Source: Hoyosella subflava DQS3-9A1 (GTDB lineage: Bacteria; Actinomycetota; Actinomycetes; Mycobacteriales; Mycobacteriaceae). Taken from it: 64,000 nucleotides of DNA. The position numbers and the translations under genes were made by a program. Below the pieces are notes generated by a model, which was not told the origin of the DNA, did no database searches, and saw only the letters and a list, made by a program, of their open reading frames with translations. Location of the stretch: assembly GCF_000214175.1 (NCBI RefSeq), contig NC_015564.1, forward strand, positions 1,612,001 through 1,676,000, written 5' to 3'. Shown one piece after another: positions 1 through 9,556 of the stretch; the first letter of the stretch is position 1, and each line of letters begins with the position of its first letter.

Positions 1-467
1 TAGCCGTCCTGGCTGCGGCTGTGGTCGCCGCGCTGGCGCTGCTGTGCGATAGCCGTTTGACGCGTGTCGCCTGGGTGACCGAAACCCGCCCTGTCGTGCT
101 TGGTTTTGTACGGCTCATAGCCCCAGTCGTTGTCATGCTGGCGGGGTGGTTGCTTGTCGCGGGATCCACGCGGCCAGGAGGCGCGTTCCAGGCCGGCGCG
201 ATGCTGACCGGCGTGTTTTTGCTGCTGTACCTCTCGGGGCGGGCGCGGAGCATGGTGACCGGAAAATGGCTGGTTCCGGCTGCCCTTATCGGTTTGGCAG
301 TTTTCGTGGCTGCAGGTGTGGGCACATTTGCCGCTGGCCGAGAGTGGCTGGATGTGGCAGACGGATGGGGAGGCGTTGTCGTCCTGCTGATTGAGGCGGC
401 CCTGACGGTGAGCATTGGTGCGGGGCTAGCGGCGCTTTTCATCGCCGGAAATCCGGAGCGCGCGTGA
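1..467 (+). CDS. Mrp/Mnh antiporter subunit with MnhB domain (5' partial)
   Basis: The reading frame is open from the left edge, so the true start lies outside the window. The visible ~155 residues hold several hydrophobic helices and the MnhB-type loop PGGAFQAGAMLTG, which in MnhB proteins reads like PGGGFxGG. Residues ahead of it (ALLCDSRLTRVAWVTETRP) look like the end of a preceding membrane domain, so the full protein may be a DUF4040/MnhA-C plus MnhB fusion; that is inference. MnhB subunits are small integral membrane parts of multisubunit Na+/H+ antiporters. The stop overlaps the next gene as GTGA, showing translational coupling within the operon. Confidence 0.8.
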   Translation, partial: AVLAAAVVAALALLCDSRLTRVAWVTETRPVVLGFVRLIAPVVVMLAGWLLVAGSTRPGGAFQAGAMLTGVFLLLYLSGRARSMVTGKWLVPAALIGLAVFVAAGVGTFAAGREWLDVADGWGGVVVLLIEAALTVSIGAGLAALFIAGNPERA

Positions 468-772
468 GCCGAGCGGAGTTGTTCATCATCGTTGGTGTCG
501 CGCTGTTTGTCTTCGGGGCGGCGCGAATGCTGCTAACCGGAGACCTGATAAGACGAGTAGTTGCGCTGAACGTTGCAGGGGCCGGGGTGTTCCTGATCCT
601 CATGTCTCTTGCGACGGTCCGGGACGCCAGCGAACCTGATCCGGTGCTGCATGCTCTCGTGCTCACAGGCATCGTAATCACGGTGAGTATCACGGGTTTT
701 GCCCTCGCGCTCATCCGCCGGATTGAACGAACCGAGATCGTACGATCCGGCCCACGGGAGTCAGATGGCTAA
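464..772 (+). CDS. mnhC: Mrp/Mnh antiporter subunit C (NuoK-like)
   Basis: A 102-residue, three-helix membrane protein. The segment DPVLHALVLTGIVITVSITG is the typical MnhC/NuoK signature (DPLPQALVLTAIVI in relatives). MnhC is homologous to NuoK of complex I and sits between the antiporter-like subunits. The GTG start overlaps the stop of the MnhB-like gene by four bases, and its stop TAA follows the ATG of the next gene by a few bases, so the genes are coupled. Confidence 0.9.
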   Translation: MSRAELFIIVGVALFVFGAARMLLTGDLIRRVVALNVAGAGVFLILMSLATVRDASEPDPVLHALVLTGIVITVSITGFALALIRRIERTEIVRSGPRESDG

Positions 773-2267
773 TCTGCTGCCCGTAGTCGTGCTGCTGCCC
801 TTGGTGGGCGCGATCCTTACTTCGCTGACGACCCATCTGGGGCCACGGCGGCTGACGCCGTTGATCAGCACGGTGACAACGGCCTTAGTGCTGGCTGCTG
901 GTTGTGCTGTCGCCTTCCAGGTTGGTTCGTCGGGCCCCCTGATGCTCGTGCTCGGCGGCTGGGAGACACCCGTCGCCATCGCGCTCATGAGTGACGGATT
1001 CAGCGCGGCCATGCTTCTGATGACGGCCGGCGTTGGGCTCGTCGTATGCGTATTCGCATCCGCGACGCCGGAAATCACTGGCGGCTACTGGTTCTGGCCG
1101 CTGTGGCTGTTCCTTTTGGCGGGACTCAACGCGGTGTACGTGTCTGCCGATCTCTTCAATACGTACGTGGCGCTCGAACTTCTCACTGTCGCCGCGGTCG
1201 CACTTGTTGCTCTCGGTGGTCGTGCCGCGCTGCTCCCGGCTCTCCGGTACCTTCTCATTGCGGTCCTTGGCTCCCTTCTCTTCCTGCTCGGTGTCGCACT
1301 GGTGTACGCGGAGACGGGGACCTTAGCTACGTTCGGTGCTGCAGAGGAGACAACCGGGGGACTGGTTCTGCTGGTCGCGCTTGGGGTGATGACGCTCGGT
1401 CTCGCGATCAAGGTGGCGCTCTTCCCCTTGCATTCCTGGTTACCGCCCGCACACGCGGGTGCTCCGGCAGCGGTGAGTCCGCTGATGTCAGCGCTGGTGA
1501 TCAAGGCGGCATTCTTTGTGCTGGCCCGAATGTGGATCAATCTGTCGCAAGGCTCGGCACCCACAGAACTTGCCTATGTTCTGGGTGCGGTGGGATCTGT
1601 CGCCGCGCTCTGGGGCGCTGCTCTGGCGCTTCGGCAAAGCAAGCTGAAACGTGTGGTCGCGTACTCGACCGTCGCTCAGGTGGGGTACTTCTTCCTATTG
1701 TTTCCGCTCGTCATAGCTGGTGACGGTGCTGCTAGCGCGCTGGCCTGGGAAGGCGCGCTGGTGTTCCTGTTCGCGCATGGACTGGCCAAAGCCGCGATGT
1801 TCATGGCGGCGGGCAGCTTCGCCCACGCGCACGGAACCGACGAGCTTGAGCAGCTGCGCGGCGCTGCGGCCCGAATGCCGGTGGCCTCCATGTCGATGGC
1901 CATCGCCGGGGTGAGCCTTGCGGGTCTGCCGCCGACTTTGGCCTTCGTAGGTAAATGGCAGTTGCTTCACGCGTCGATAGAATCCGGACAGTGGTGGTGG
2001 ATCCCGGTGCTTCTCATCGGCGGACTTCTCACTTTTGCGTACACAGCACGAGTCCTGCGAATCTTGCTCGACACTGAGGACGCCGACGATCAGCAAGCGA
2101 AGGTAGAGCAAGGAAAATTCACCACGGTGCGTACTGATTACCACCCAATTCCTCAGCGCATGCAGTATCCCGCGCTGCTGCTCGCCGTGCTCACGATCGT
2201 TCTGGGCCTGAGGTCAATTGATCTCACGGAACTCCTCCAGGCAGGCGCTGCAATGGGAGGTTTGTAA
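765..2267 (+). CDS. mnhD: Proton antiporter-like subunit 1 (MnhD/NuoN family)
   Basis: About 500 residues and some 14 hydrophobic helices, of the NuoL/M/N (Proton_antipo_M) family. The conserved charged residues of the channel are present: Glu138 in DLFNTYVALELL and Lys216 in LAIKVALFPLHSWLP, followed by the usual PPAHAGAPAAVSPLMSALVIKA segment with a second lysine. I chose the ATG at 765, which overlaps the end of mnhC, rather than an in-frame upstream codon. It is the first of three consecutive antiporter-like genes here. Confidence 0.92.
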   Translation: MANLLPVVVLLPLVGAILTSLTTHLGPRRLTPLISTVTTALVLAAGCAVAFQVGSSGPLMLVLGGWETPVAIALMSDGFSAAMLLMTAGVGLVVCVFASATPEITGGYWFWPLWLFLLAGLNAVYVSADLFNTYVALELLTVAAVALVALGGRAALLPALRYLLIAVLGSLLFLLGVALVYAETGTLATFGAAEETTGGLVLLVALGVMTLGLAIKVALFPLHSWLPPAHAGAPAAVSPLMSALVIKAAFFVLARMWINLSQGSAPTELAYVLGAVGSVAALWGAALALRQSKLKRVVAYSTVAQVGYFFLLFPLVIAGDGAASALAWEGALVFLFAHGLAKAAMFMAAGSFAHAHGTDELEQLRGAAARMPVASMSMAIAGVSLAGLPPTLAFVGKWQLLHASIESGQWWWIPVLLIGGLLTFAYTARVLRILLDTEDADDQQAKVEQGKFTTVRTDYHPIPQRMQYPALLLAVLTIVLGLRSIDLTELLQAGAAMGGL

Positions 2268-2268
2268 C

Positions 2269-3777
2269 GTGATCTATCAGTGGATCCCTCTCGTAATCCT
2301 GGCGCTTTCACTGGTGCCTGCCACCATCATCTTCTTTCTCCGTGACGATCAGCATCGACCGCGCACTGGCGTCAATATGGCAGGTGCGACTTTGAAGGTG
2401 GTGCTCGTATTCGCGCTCATTCCGTTCGCGGTTGCCGGCGAGACGATCGAGTTTCGAGCACCGTTTGTGCCGGGCATCGACTTTCTGTTGCGGATAGATC
2501 CGTTTGCCCTGTATTTTCTGACTCTCTCCTCAGTGCTCTGGTTCTTGACCACGATTTACGCCATCGGATACCTGGAAAACTCGCCGCACCGCAGCAGGTT
2601 CTTTGCGTTCTTCAGCCTCTGCGTCACCGCGACGTCAGGAATTGCACTGTCAGGCAACCTCGTGACGTTCCTCGTCTTCTATGAACTACTCACACTGGCC
2701 ACGTACCCCTTAGTTGCGCACCGGCAGACGCCTGAGGCTCTTGCGGGCGCGCGGACCTACCTGCGTTACACAATGGCCGGGGGTGTGGTGCTCCTGCTTG
2801 GGGTGGTCTGGCTCACAGCTGTAGCAGGTCCCGTTGAATTCGCCGACCGTGGCAGTCCTCAAGTAGCTGAACTGGCTCATGAGCAGCCCGGTACCGCCGC
2901 GCTGATCTTCGGTCTGCTCATAGCCGGACTTGCCGTAAAGGCTGCATTGGTTCCGCTGCACACGTGGTTGCCCAAAGCTATGGTTGCTCCCACACCGGTC
3001 AGCGCGCTTCTGCACGCTGTGGCCGTCGTGAAGGCCGGCGTGTTCGGAATCGCTCTGGTGGTCAACGGAGTGTTCGGGGTCGAAGTCGCTCGCGAACTCG
3101 GTGTTCTGGCTCCACTGTCCGCAATCGCAGCGATCACAATTGTTTACGGTTCCGTTCAGGCGCTCCGCCAGGACGGAATCAAAGCGCGGCTCGCGTATTC
3201 CACAGTCAGCCAGCTTTCGTACATTGCGCTGGGTCTCACGATACCCAGCGTGATTGCTATGACGGGCGCGGTCGCACATATCGTGAACCAGGGCCTGATG
3301 AAGATCACCCTGTTTTTCTGTGCAGGGCTTCTCGCAGAAACACTGGGCGTGAAGAAGTTCAGCCAGCTCAGTGGCCTGGGGCGCCGAATGCCTTTGACGT
3401 GTGCTGCATTCACTGTCGGTGCTCTCGGGATGATTGGTCTCCCGCCGGTCGCGGGATTCGTGTCGAAATGGTATTTGGGGTTGGGGGCACTGGAAGCAGA
3501 CCAAGCGTGGATTCTCGGCATTCTGTTGTTGAGCAGCATCCTCAACGCCGCATACTTCCTTCCCGCTGTCTACTCGATGTGGTGGGGTGAGCCGCAGACT
3601 GACCCAGGATGGAACAGCAGCGTCGCGGTTAAGCGCACCCGACTTGAGGCGGCGCCCGCGCTGTTGATCCCGACGATGGCAACCGCCGGACTTGCTGTCG
3701 CAGTTGGTGTTTTCGCTGGGCTTGATGTGTCTTCAGTGGAACTGGCGCGCGTCATCGCGGAGAGGTTCTACGCCTAA
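2269..3777 (+). CDS. Proton antiporter-like subunit 2 (MnhD/NuoM family)
   Basis: About 502 residues, again a Proton_antipo_M protein with Glu139 in FLVFYELLTLATYPLV and Lys224 in AVKAALVPLHTWLPKAM. The GTG at 2269 is chosen because GGGAGG lies 14 bases upstream and it follows the preceding TAA directly. It is related to but clearly different from subunit 1, so it is an old duplication. Together with its neighbours it would form the membrane arm of a cation/proton antiporter. Confidence 0.92.
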   Translation: MIYQWIPLVILALSLVPATIIFFLRDDQHRPRTGVNMAGATLKVVLVFALIPFAVAGETIEFRAPFVPGIDFLLRIDPFALYFLTLSSVLWFLTTIYAIGYLENSPHRSRFFAFFSLCVTATSGIALSGNLVTFLVFYELLTLATYPLVAHRQTPEALAGARTYLRYTMAGGVVLLLGVVWLTAVAGPVEFADRGSPQVAELAHEQPGTAALIFGLLIAGLAVKAALVPLHTWLPKAMVAPTPVSALLHAVAVVKAGVFGIALVVNGVFGVEVARELGVLAPLSAIAAITIVYGSVQALRQDGIKARLAYSTVSQLSYIALGLTIPSVIAMTGAVAHIVNQGLMKITLFFCAGLLAETLGVKKFSQLSGLGRRMPLTCAAFTVGALGMIGLPPVAGFVSKWYLGLGALEADQAWILGILLLSSILNAAYFLPAVYSMWWGEPQTDPGWNSSVAVKRTRLEAAPALLIPTMATAGLAVAVGVFAGLDVSSVELARVIAERFYA

Positions 3778-5552
3778 TGAGTGTGCTGTGGGTTTCCGCG
3801 ATTCTGGTTCCAGTTCTGACTGTCGCTGCGCTTGGACTGGCCGGTCTCGGTGGCGCGCGCAGCTCCGAAAAGGGACGCGAATTCATTACCAAGTACGCAG
3901 CACTCGCCTTGCTGCCGTTCGGGGCGCTCGCCCTCCTAGGCCCACGTGCCGGGCCCATTGAGCTGCCGTGGCTACTTCTTGGTACGCACCTCACGGTCGA
4001 TGACGTCGGCCGCCCACTCTTGCTGGTCGCCGTGCTGCTCTATGCTGCCGCACTGATCGCGACATACAGTTCACGTACGGAACGGGCTCCTGTCCTGGCC
4101 GGATTCCTCCTAGCCAGTTTCCTGGGCAACGCGCTGGTTTTCGTCGCAGCAGACACCGTGACTTTCTACCTGGGGTTCACGGTGATGAGTCTGTCCGCAT
4201 ATGGGTTGGTAATTCACGAAGGGACCGCGGCAGCCGTCCGCGCCGGCCGTATCTATATCGTGCTGACGTTGCTGGGCGAGATGGCGACGCTGGCCGCGCT
4301 GATGATGGTGGTGGATGCGGGCGGGATGCTGCTCGCCGATGCGCCCTCGGCGGTGGCGGAATCGGGTCACACTGAGTTGATAGTCCTGTTGCTCCTCGTC
4401 GGGTTCGGCGTGAAGGCCGGGACGGTCCCCTTGCACGTGTGGCTTCCGCTCGCACACCCCGCCGCTCCACCCCCCGCGAGCGCCGTGCTCAGCGGAACGA
4501 TGATCAAAGCTGGTCTGGTGGGCTGGTTGCGTTTCCTCCCACTGGGCGAAGTCGCTATGCCCGGCTGGGGACAGGCCCTCGTTGTGCTCGCACTGGTCGG
4601 TGCATTCGCCGCGCTAGTACCAGGTCTGTTGCAGAACGATACGAAAGTTGCGCTCGCGTACAGCAGTATCAGCCAGATGGGGTTTCTCGCGGTCCTCGTG
4701 GGAGCGGCGCTTGCTGAGCCGGAGATCGCGTCAGCGTGCGTGCTCGCCGCAGTGGTTTATGCGGTGCACCACGGCATGGCTAAGGGAGGCTTGTTCCTGG
4801 GTGTCACCGTGTGGCGGACACACGGTGACGGCTGGGTCCGCTGGTGGGTCATCGGCGGGCTGTGTCTGCTAGCTCTTGCCGTTGCGGGCGCGCCGTTCGG
4901 TTCAGGTGCCGTCGCCAAGTACGCGGCCAAAGAGGCGATCGAGCCTGTGGGGCTACTCGGTGTGGAGCTTGCTGACCTGCTGCCGCTGGTGGGAACTGTG
5001 TCAACCTTGCTGCTTCTGCGTGCAGGCTGGCTGCTGCTGACGGGCAGCCGAGACCGGGCGTGGGGTGTGGACGGCGCTTTGCTGAGCTGGTCGGTTCTGA
5101 TTGTCGGAGGAACTGTGCTGACGTGGCTGCTTGCTGTGCAGTGGACGCCTCTCATTTCTGTTCCCAGCCGCGAGGGGTCAGCACTGTGGGATGCGAGCTG
5201 GCCGATCTTGTTGGGACTCGGGCTAGCAGTGTTTGCATGGTCGCTTACACGCTGGAATCAGACGGCCGGGATTGCGTCCCTTGTGCGGCGCTGGACCGTC
5301 CCGCCTGGCGACCTTCTCGTGCCAGAAGAGCGGCTGGCTCGCAGCATCGGCGGCGCGGTCATGCACGGGACAGAGTATGTGACGGGGCGGAGTTCCGCGT
5401 GGGCGGCCGGGATCGCCGCCACCACACACCGGATACCGCCTCCTATGGCAGCACTCGAGAACATCGAGCGGCGGCTCGCCAGTTGGACCGCGTCCGGCAT
5501 CGTTGTCCTTCTGCTCGGTGGCGCGATGATCGTCATGGTGGTGCTGCGATGA
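3777..5552 (+). CDS. Proton antiporter-like subunit 3 (NuoL/MnhA-like) lacking the TM5 glutamate
   Basis: A 591-residue NuoL/M family membrane protein beginning at an ATG that overlaps the previous stop (TAATG). The TM7 lysine is kept (Lys213 in FGVKAGTVPLHVWLP), as is the later MIKAGL lysine. The position that holds glutamate in subunits 1 and 2 reads Thr135 here (YLGFTVMSLSAYGLV), so the conserved Glu-Lys pair is incomplete. It has an extended C-terminal region with further helices (about residues 440-591), longer than a MnhD protein but shorter than a classical ~800-residue MnhA. It could be a structural rather than pumping subunit. Confidence 0.9.
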   Translation: MSVLWVSAILVPVLTVAALGLAGLGGARSSEKGREFITKYAALALLPFGALALLGPRAGPIELPWLLLGTHLTVDDVGRPLLLVAVLLYAAALIATYSSRTERAPVLAGFLLASFLGNALVFVAADTVTFYLGFTVMSLSAYGLVIHEGTAAAVRAGRIYIVLTLLGEMATLAALMMVVDAGGMLLADAPSAVAESGHTELIVLLLLVGFGVKAGTVPLHVWLPLAHPAAPPPASAVLSGTMIKAGLVGWLRFLPLGEVAMPGWGQALVVLALVGAFAALVPGLLQNDTKVALAYSSISQMGFLAVLVGAALAEPEIASACVLAAVVYAVHHGMAKGGLFLGVTVWRTHGDGWVRWWVIGGLCLLALAVAGAPFGSGAVAKYAAKEAIEPVGLLGVELADLLPLVGTVSTLLLLRAGWLLLTGSRDRAWGVDGALLSWSVLIVGGTVLTWLLAVQWTPLISVPSREGSALWDASWPILLGLGLAVFAWSLTRWNQTAGIASLVRRWTVPPGDLLVPEERLARSIGGAVMHGTEYVTGRSSAWAAGIAATTHRIPPPMAALENIERRLASWTASGIVVLLLGGAMIVMVVLR

Positions 5553-6064
5553 ATCGTCTGTCCGGCACCGGCGCTGTGGCGTTCTGGGACAGGGCACGGG
5601 GCGCCCTGCCTCGGGCCGCAGTTTTCGCGCTGATGTGGTGGGTGCTGACTGAGGGTGCCTCCGACATGCTCCAGTACGGGTTCGTCGTCGTGCCTCTCTC
5701 GGCCGCGCTTTCGCTGATGCTGCTTCCTCCGAGGAGGCGGAGTGGTCCGCTGCCGCGCCGACTACTGGCCGGAACAACGCTGCTGCTCTGGTTTCTGTGG
5801 CAGTCTTTCCGCGGTGGTGCGGACGTCGCAGTGCGTGCGCTGCGACGTCCCGTCGATCTGGACCCTGGCATGGTGACACACCACACGACGCTGCCTGACG
5901 ATATGAGCCGGGTTGCGCTGACCGCTATCACCTCATTGATGCCGGGCACGCTTTCCGTAAACCTAGAAGGCACAGAGCTTTATGTACATGTACTCGATCG
6001 CTCAATGCGGACGGGTGAGCAACTCGCCGAGCTCGAACAACGCCTATCGACCCTCGTCGGCTGA
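5549..6064 (+). CDS. mnhE: Mrp/Mnh antiporter subunit E
   Basis: A 171-residue MnhE-family protein: two or three N-terminal helices (ALMWWVLTEGASDMLQYG, then a long hydrophobic stretch) followed by a soluble C-terminal domain with ITSLMPGTLSVNLEGTELYVHVLD, the most recognisable MnhE segment. The ATG overlaps the preceding stop (ATGA). No mnhF or mnhG follows; in operons of this type those genes may be upstream of the window. This is the last gene of the operon. Confidence 0.93.
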   Translation: MNRLSGTGAVAFWDRARGALPRAAVFALMWWVLTEGASDMLQYGFVVVPLSAALSLMLLPPRRRSGPLPRRLLAGTTLLLWFLWQSFRGGADVAVRALRRPVDLDPGMVTHHTTLPDDMSRVALTAITSLMPGTLSVNLEGTELYVHVLDRSMRTGEQLAELEQRLSTLVG

Positions 6065-6271
6065 CACGGACCGACTGGCTTCACTCGTCCTGGAAGTGGC
6101 GGGGCTCCGGCAACTTTCGCAAAAGGAACATCCCGTAGAAAAGATGTTGCGGGCCTCAGGACGCGGGACGTAAGTTCTTCTCCGTGCCGCCGCCCCCTCG
6201 GGGCGGATGTGCCTCCGCGGCTCCTCGTGAGTGGATTTGGGTGTCACGCCTGTACCCAGAAAGGTTGCGTC

Positions 6272-7753
6272 GTGCGCAATTCTGCGTTGCAGTCCACAAC
6301 AGCTATGGCGGCCGAGCGCACCGGCACACCGAAGGTGCTGCATTGGCTGGTGGCGGCGACATTCATCGTGATTCTCAACGAGACGATCTTGATCAACGCG
6401 CTGCCGCGGTTGATGGTCGCCTTCGACATCACCGAGCGGACAGCTCAGTGGCTGTCGACTTCCTTCATGCTCACCATGGCGGTAGTCATCCCAACTACTG
6501 GCTGGTTCTTGCAGCGCGTCACCACACGCATCGCATTCGGACTCTCGATGTCCGTGTTCTTTGTCGGCACTCTGGTGGCCGCACTGGCGCCTACCTTCGA
6601 GATCCTGCTCGCCGGACGAATCATCCAGGCGATAGGCACCGCGGTCATGTTGCCCCTGCTGATGACGACACTGATGACGGTCGTTCCGGAGCGCGACCGG
6701 GGCCGAGTCATGGGCAACGTGATGTTGGCGATCTCTGTAGCCCCTGCGATGGGCCCAGCGGTCTCCGGCCTGATACTCGAAGTGGGTTCGTGGCGATTTG
6801 TATTCGTCGCTGTGCTCCCCATCGCTGCGTTGATCACGGCCGTCGGCATGCGATACCTGAACAACGTTGGCGAGACCGGTGAGGTGCCTCTCGACAAGCT
6901 CAGTGTCGTTCTCGCCGCACTCGGATTCGGGGTACTTGTATTCGGCCTGAGTGAGATCGGGGCGCCTGATCCATTCCTGTCACCCGCGCTGACAATTGGC
7001 TTTGGCGTGCTGGGTATTGGGCTGTTTGTTGTACGGCAATTGAGCTTGCAGCGGAGGAGCTCGCCGTTGCTCGACCTGCGCACCCTCACTTACCGCACCT
7101 ACGCTCTGGCGCTCGTTCTCATGGTTTTTGCATTCATGGCGATGCTCGGCGCAATGGTGCTGTTCCCATTGTTCCTGCAGAACGTGCGCGACTTGTCCGC
7201 GCTGCAGACGGGGCTGTTGATGATGCCTGGCGGCCTCGCGATGGGTCTTCTCGGGCCTACGATCGGCCGCTGCTTCGACCGTTTCGGTGGCCGTCCGCTG
7301 GTCGTTCCTGGAGCGATAGGTGTGTTGGCCGCGCTGGTCACTCTCACTCAGGTCAGCCTGGTAATGCCGATGTGGATGATCCTCGCGGTCCACATTGTTT
7401 TGATGGTTTCACTTGCGTGCCTATTCACTCCGGTTTTCACCCTGGGCCTGAGCGCCGTCCCACAGCACCTGTACTCGCATGGCAGTTCACTGCTGGCAAC
7501 GTTGCAACAGGTAGCAGCGGCGATGGGCACCGCCATCGCCATGACGGTCCTGGCGGTACGTTCGCAAGCACTCGCCGACACCGGGGCGAACGACACCGCC
7601 GCCCAGGTCGGCGGTATGCAGTGGGCCTTCGGCGTCGGTGCGATCCTCGGGGTCGGGATCGTCGCGGTGTCTGTGCTGATGCCCCATCGTCCCGACGGGT
7701 TTGGTGCGGATTCGGTCAATAGCCCCAATACACAGCCTGACGCGGCCCCTTGA
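6272..7753 (+). CDS. DHA2-family MFS multidrug exporter
   Basis: A major facilitator protein of about 493 residues with some 14 predicted helices, typical of DHA2 (EmrB/LmrB-like) drug:H+ antiporters. TM1 carries NETILINALP, the family's D1-like motif, and helix 5 carries APAMGPAVSGLI, the antiporter motif C. The start is taken as GTG 6272 because AGAAAGG lies about 10 bases upstream; ATG 6305 is an alternative without a ribosome site. It stands alone, separated by about 200 bases from mnhE. Substrate cannot be told from sequence. Confidence 0.88.
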   Translation: MRNSALQSTTAMAAERTGTPKVLHWLVAATFIVILNETILINALPRLMVAFDITERTAQWLSTSFMLTMAVVIPTTGWFLQRVTTRIAFGLSMSVFFVGTLVAALAPTFEILLAGRIIQAIGTAVMLPLLMTTLMTVVPERDRGRVMGNVMLAISVAPAMGPAVSGLILEVGSWRFVFVAVLPIAALITAVGMRYLNNVGETGEVPLDKLSVVLAALGFGVLVFGLSEIGAPDPFLSPALTIGFGVLGIGLFVVRQLSLQRRSSPLLDLRTLTYRTYALALVLMVFAFMAMLGAMVLFPLFLQNVRDLSALQTGLLMMPGGLAMGLLGPTIGRCFDRFGGRPLVVPGAIGVLAALVTLTQVSLVMPMWMILAVHIVLMVSLACLFTPVFTLGLSAVPQHLYSHGSSLLATLQQVAAAMGTAIAMTVLAVRSQALADTGANDTAAQVGGMQWAFGVGAILGVGIVAVSVLMPHRPDGFGADSVNSPNTQPDAAP

Positions 7754-8137
7754 TGTCCGACGCCCTCAAGGCGGCGACTCACCAGACCGCTTCGCGCCCG
7801 CATAACCTCGGTCGTGATCGAGCGAGGAAACCGGCTCCGTTCAGTCGTCGTGAAGCGGCTGAACCGGGATCGCCGGTTCCGGCTGGGGGAGCAGTTGTAC
7901 GGCGCGCATGGTCGATCTACCATCGCTCCGTCGCTGAGGTCCTCGCCCCGCCAGACGAAACACATGCTGTTCTGCGGAATGGGATCGGTATGCCGACACG
8001 GCAGACCCCGCGAACGCATTCATGGCTGAGCGGGCACCGCTCAGCGAGATCGTTCAGTTCGACGGCTTCACTCCCTGATTGCGGCTCCCCGGTGAACGCA
8101 TGCGGCACTTCGGCCTGAGGTTTGGAATACTGCCCGG
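7754..8137 (+). other. Intergenic region between MFS gene and ftsY
   Basis: About 384 bases without a supported gene. Open frames exist on both strands but their translations are arginine/serine/proline-rich and resemble no family I know. Only the last ~30 bases carry a readable signal, the ftsY -10 region. This may be a decayed gene remnant. Confidence 0.4.
8126..8131 (+). promoter_or_regulatory. Candidate -10 element for leaderless ftsY transcript
   Basis: AATACT lies six bases before the GTG of ftsY, the spacing expected if transcription starts at the G of GTG. No ribosome site precedes the GTG. No convincing -35 is seen. Confidence 0.4.
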
Positions 8138-9556
8138 GTGACCACCGAACTCTGGATTGTCGTTGCGGCTATTGCCGCCATCATCCTCGTGGCGCTGGTT
8201 GCTGGCGCTGTCCTTTATCGGCGTCGGCAGATCTCGCTCACGAAGCCGCCTGAAGTCGAGAAAGACAAGTCTGGCGGTTACCAGGCGAAAGGAGGCTTCA
8301 GTTTCACGACGGGCCCGTCTGGCTCGACCGCACTCAAACCGCCTCCCGGGAAACCATCAGGCCCTGCAGCTCCGCCGGAACCTCCGCTCATTGAACGCAC
8401 TGACACCGAGGGCCAACCACACGTCGGAGACGACGCCGCCGTTCCTCGTGACGCACCCAAACGGCTGATTCGCGATGTGGAGATCCCGGAAGCGCCCACA
8501 CCTCGCCCTGTCACGGAACCGACTGAGAAAACCGCCGCCGAAAAGCCGGAAACACCCTCGAACGCCGCGCCCGCCCCGGTCGAACCCGCTGAGGCTGAGC
8601 CTGCGGAAGAGGCTCGCGTCACCGAAATCGAGGAAATCGAACCCACTGAGGGCCGCCTCGACCGGCTGCGCGGACGGCTGTCGCGATCGCAGAATGCTGT
8701 CGGAAAGAGCTTGCTCGGCCTGCTCGGCGGCGGCGATCTGGACGAAGACTCGTGGGAGGAAGTTGAGGACACACTCCTTATCGCGGACCTCGGTTCGGCG
8801 ACCACCACAAAGATTGTGGACCGACTGAGGGAAGAGATGGCGGCCCGAACGATCCGGACCGAGGCCGAAGCGCGCGGACTGCTGAAGGAAGTCCTCGTCG
8901 ACGCACTTCGGCCCGAGCTAGATCGCTCCATTCGTATCCTGCCGCACGGTGATCGCCCATCGGTGACACTTGTCGTTGGAGTCAACGGAACAGGTAAGAC
9001 GACGACCACCGGTAAACTCGCCCGGGTGCTCGTGGCTGATGGCCGCCGTGTCCTGCTTGGCGCCGCCGACACATTCCGTGCTGCTGCGGCCGACCAGTTG
9101 CAGACATGGGCCGAGCGCGTTGGTGCCGAGGTAGTACGCGGCCGTGAGGGAGCAGACCCAGCGTCGGTGGCGTTCGACGCCGTCAGCCGCGGAATCGAGC
9201 TTGGTGTTGACTCGGTCCTGATCGACACCGCCGGGCGTCTCCACACGAAAACAGGCCTGATGGACGAACTCGGCAAGGTAAAGCGCGTCGTCGAGAAGAA
9301 GGCGCCCGTCGATGAGGTGCTGCTTGTGCTCGACGCGACGATCGGCCAGAACGGCCTGGCTCAGGCGCGCGTATTCGCCGACGTCGTGGACATTACGGGT
9401 GTGGTTCTCACGAAACTGGATGGCACCGCGAAGGGTGGGATTGTCTTCCAGGTGCAGCATGAACTCGGTGTGCCAGTGAAGCTCGTCGGCCTCGGAGAGG
9501 GCGCGGACCACCTCGCCCCGTTCGAGCCGAACGCGTTCGTTGATGCGCTGCTATAG
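8138..9556 (+). CDS. ftsY: Signal recognition particle receptor FtsY
   Basis: The SRP receptor GTPase (472 residues) that docks SRP-ribosome complexes at the membrane. An N-terminal transmembrane helix (residues ~5-27) is followed by a long acidic, proline/glutamate-rich linker to about residue 170, then the N domain and the GTPase G domain: P-loop GVNGTGKTTTT near residue 281, DTFRAAAADQLQTW, DTAGRLHTKTGLM and the TKLDGTAKGG specificity loop. The GTG start gives the membrane-anchored form usual in actinobacteria. Its partner ffh lies 6 kb downstream on the same strand. Confidence 0.97.
   Translation: MTTELWIVVAAIAAIILVALVAGAVLYRRRQISLTKPPEVEKDKSGGYQAKGGFSFTTGPSGSTALKPPPGKPSGPAAPPEPPLIERTDTEGQPHVGDDAAVPRDAPKRLIRDVEIPEAPTPRPVTEPTEKTAAEKPETPSNAAPAPVEPAEAEPAEEARVTEIEEIEPTEGRLDRLRGRLSRSQNAVGKSLLGLLGGGDLDEDSWEEVEDTLLIADLGSATTTKIVDRLREEMAARTIRTEAEARGLLKEVLVDALRPELDRSIRILPHGDRPSVTLVVGVNGTGKTTTTGKLARVLVADGRRVLLGAADTFRAAAADQLQTWAERVGAEVVRGREGADPASVAFDAVSRGIELGVDSVLIDTAGRLHTKTGLMDELGKVKRVVEKKAPVDEVLLVLDATIGQNGLAQARVFADVVDITGVVLTKLDGTAKGGIVFQVQHELGVPVKLVGLGEGADHLAPFEPNAFVDALL

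Noticed and set aside
2710-3504. 264-codon minus-strand frame inside the second antiporter gene
   Set aside because: Shadow of a well-supported membrane protein gene; Gln/His/Arg-rich composition typical of antisense frames.
7750-8118. 122-codon open frame and antisense frames between the MFS gene and ftsY
   Set aside because: Low-complexity Arg/Ser/Pro composition, no ribosome site, no family resemblance on either strand.
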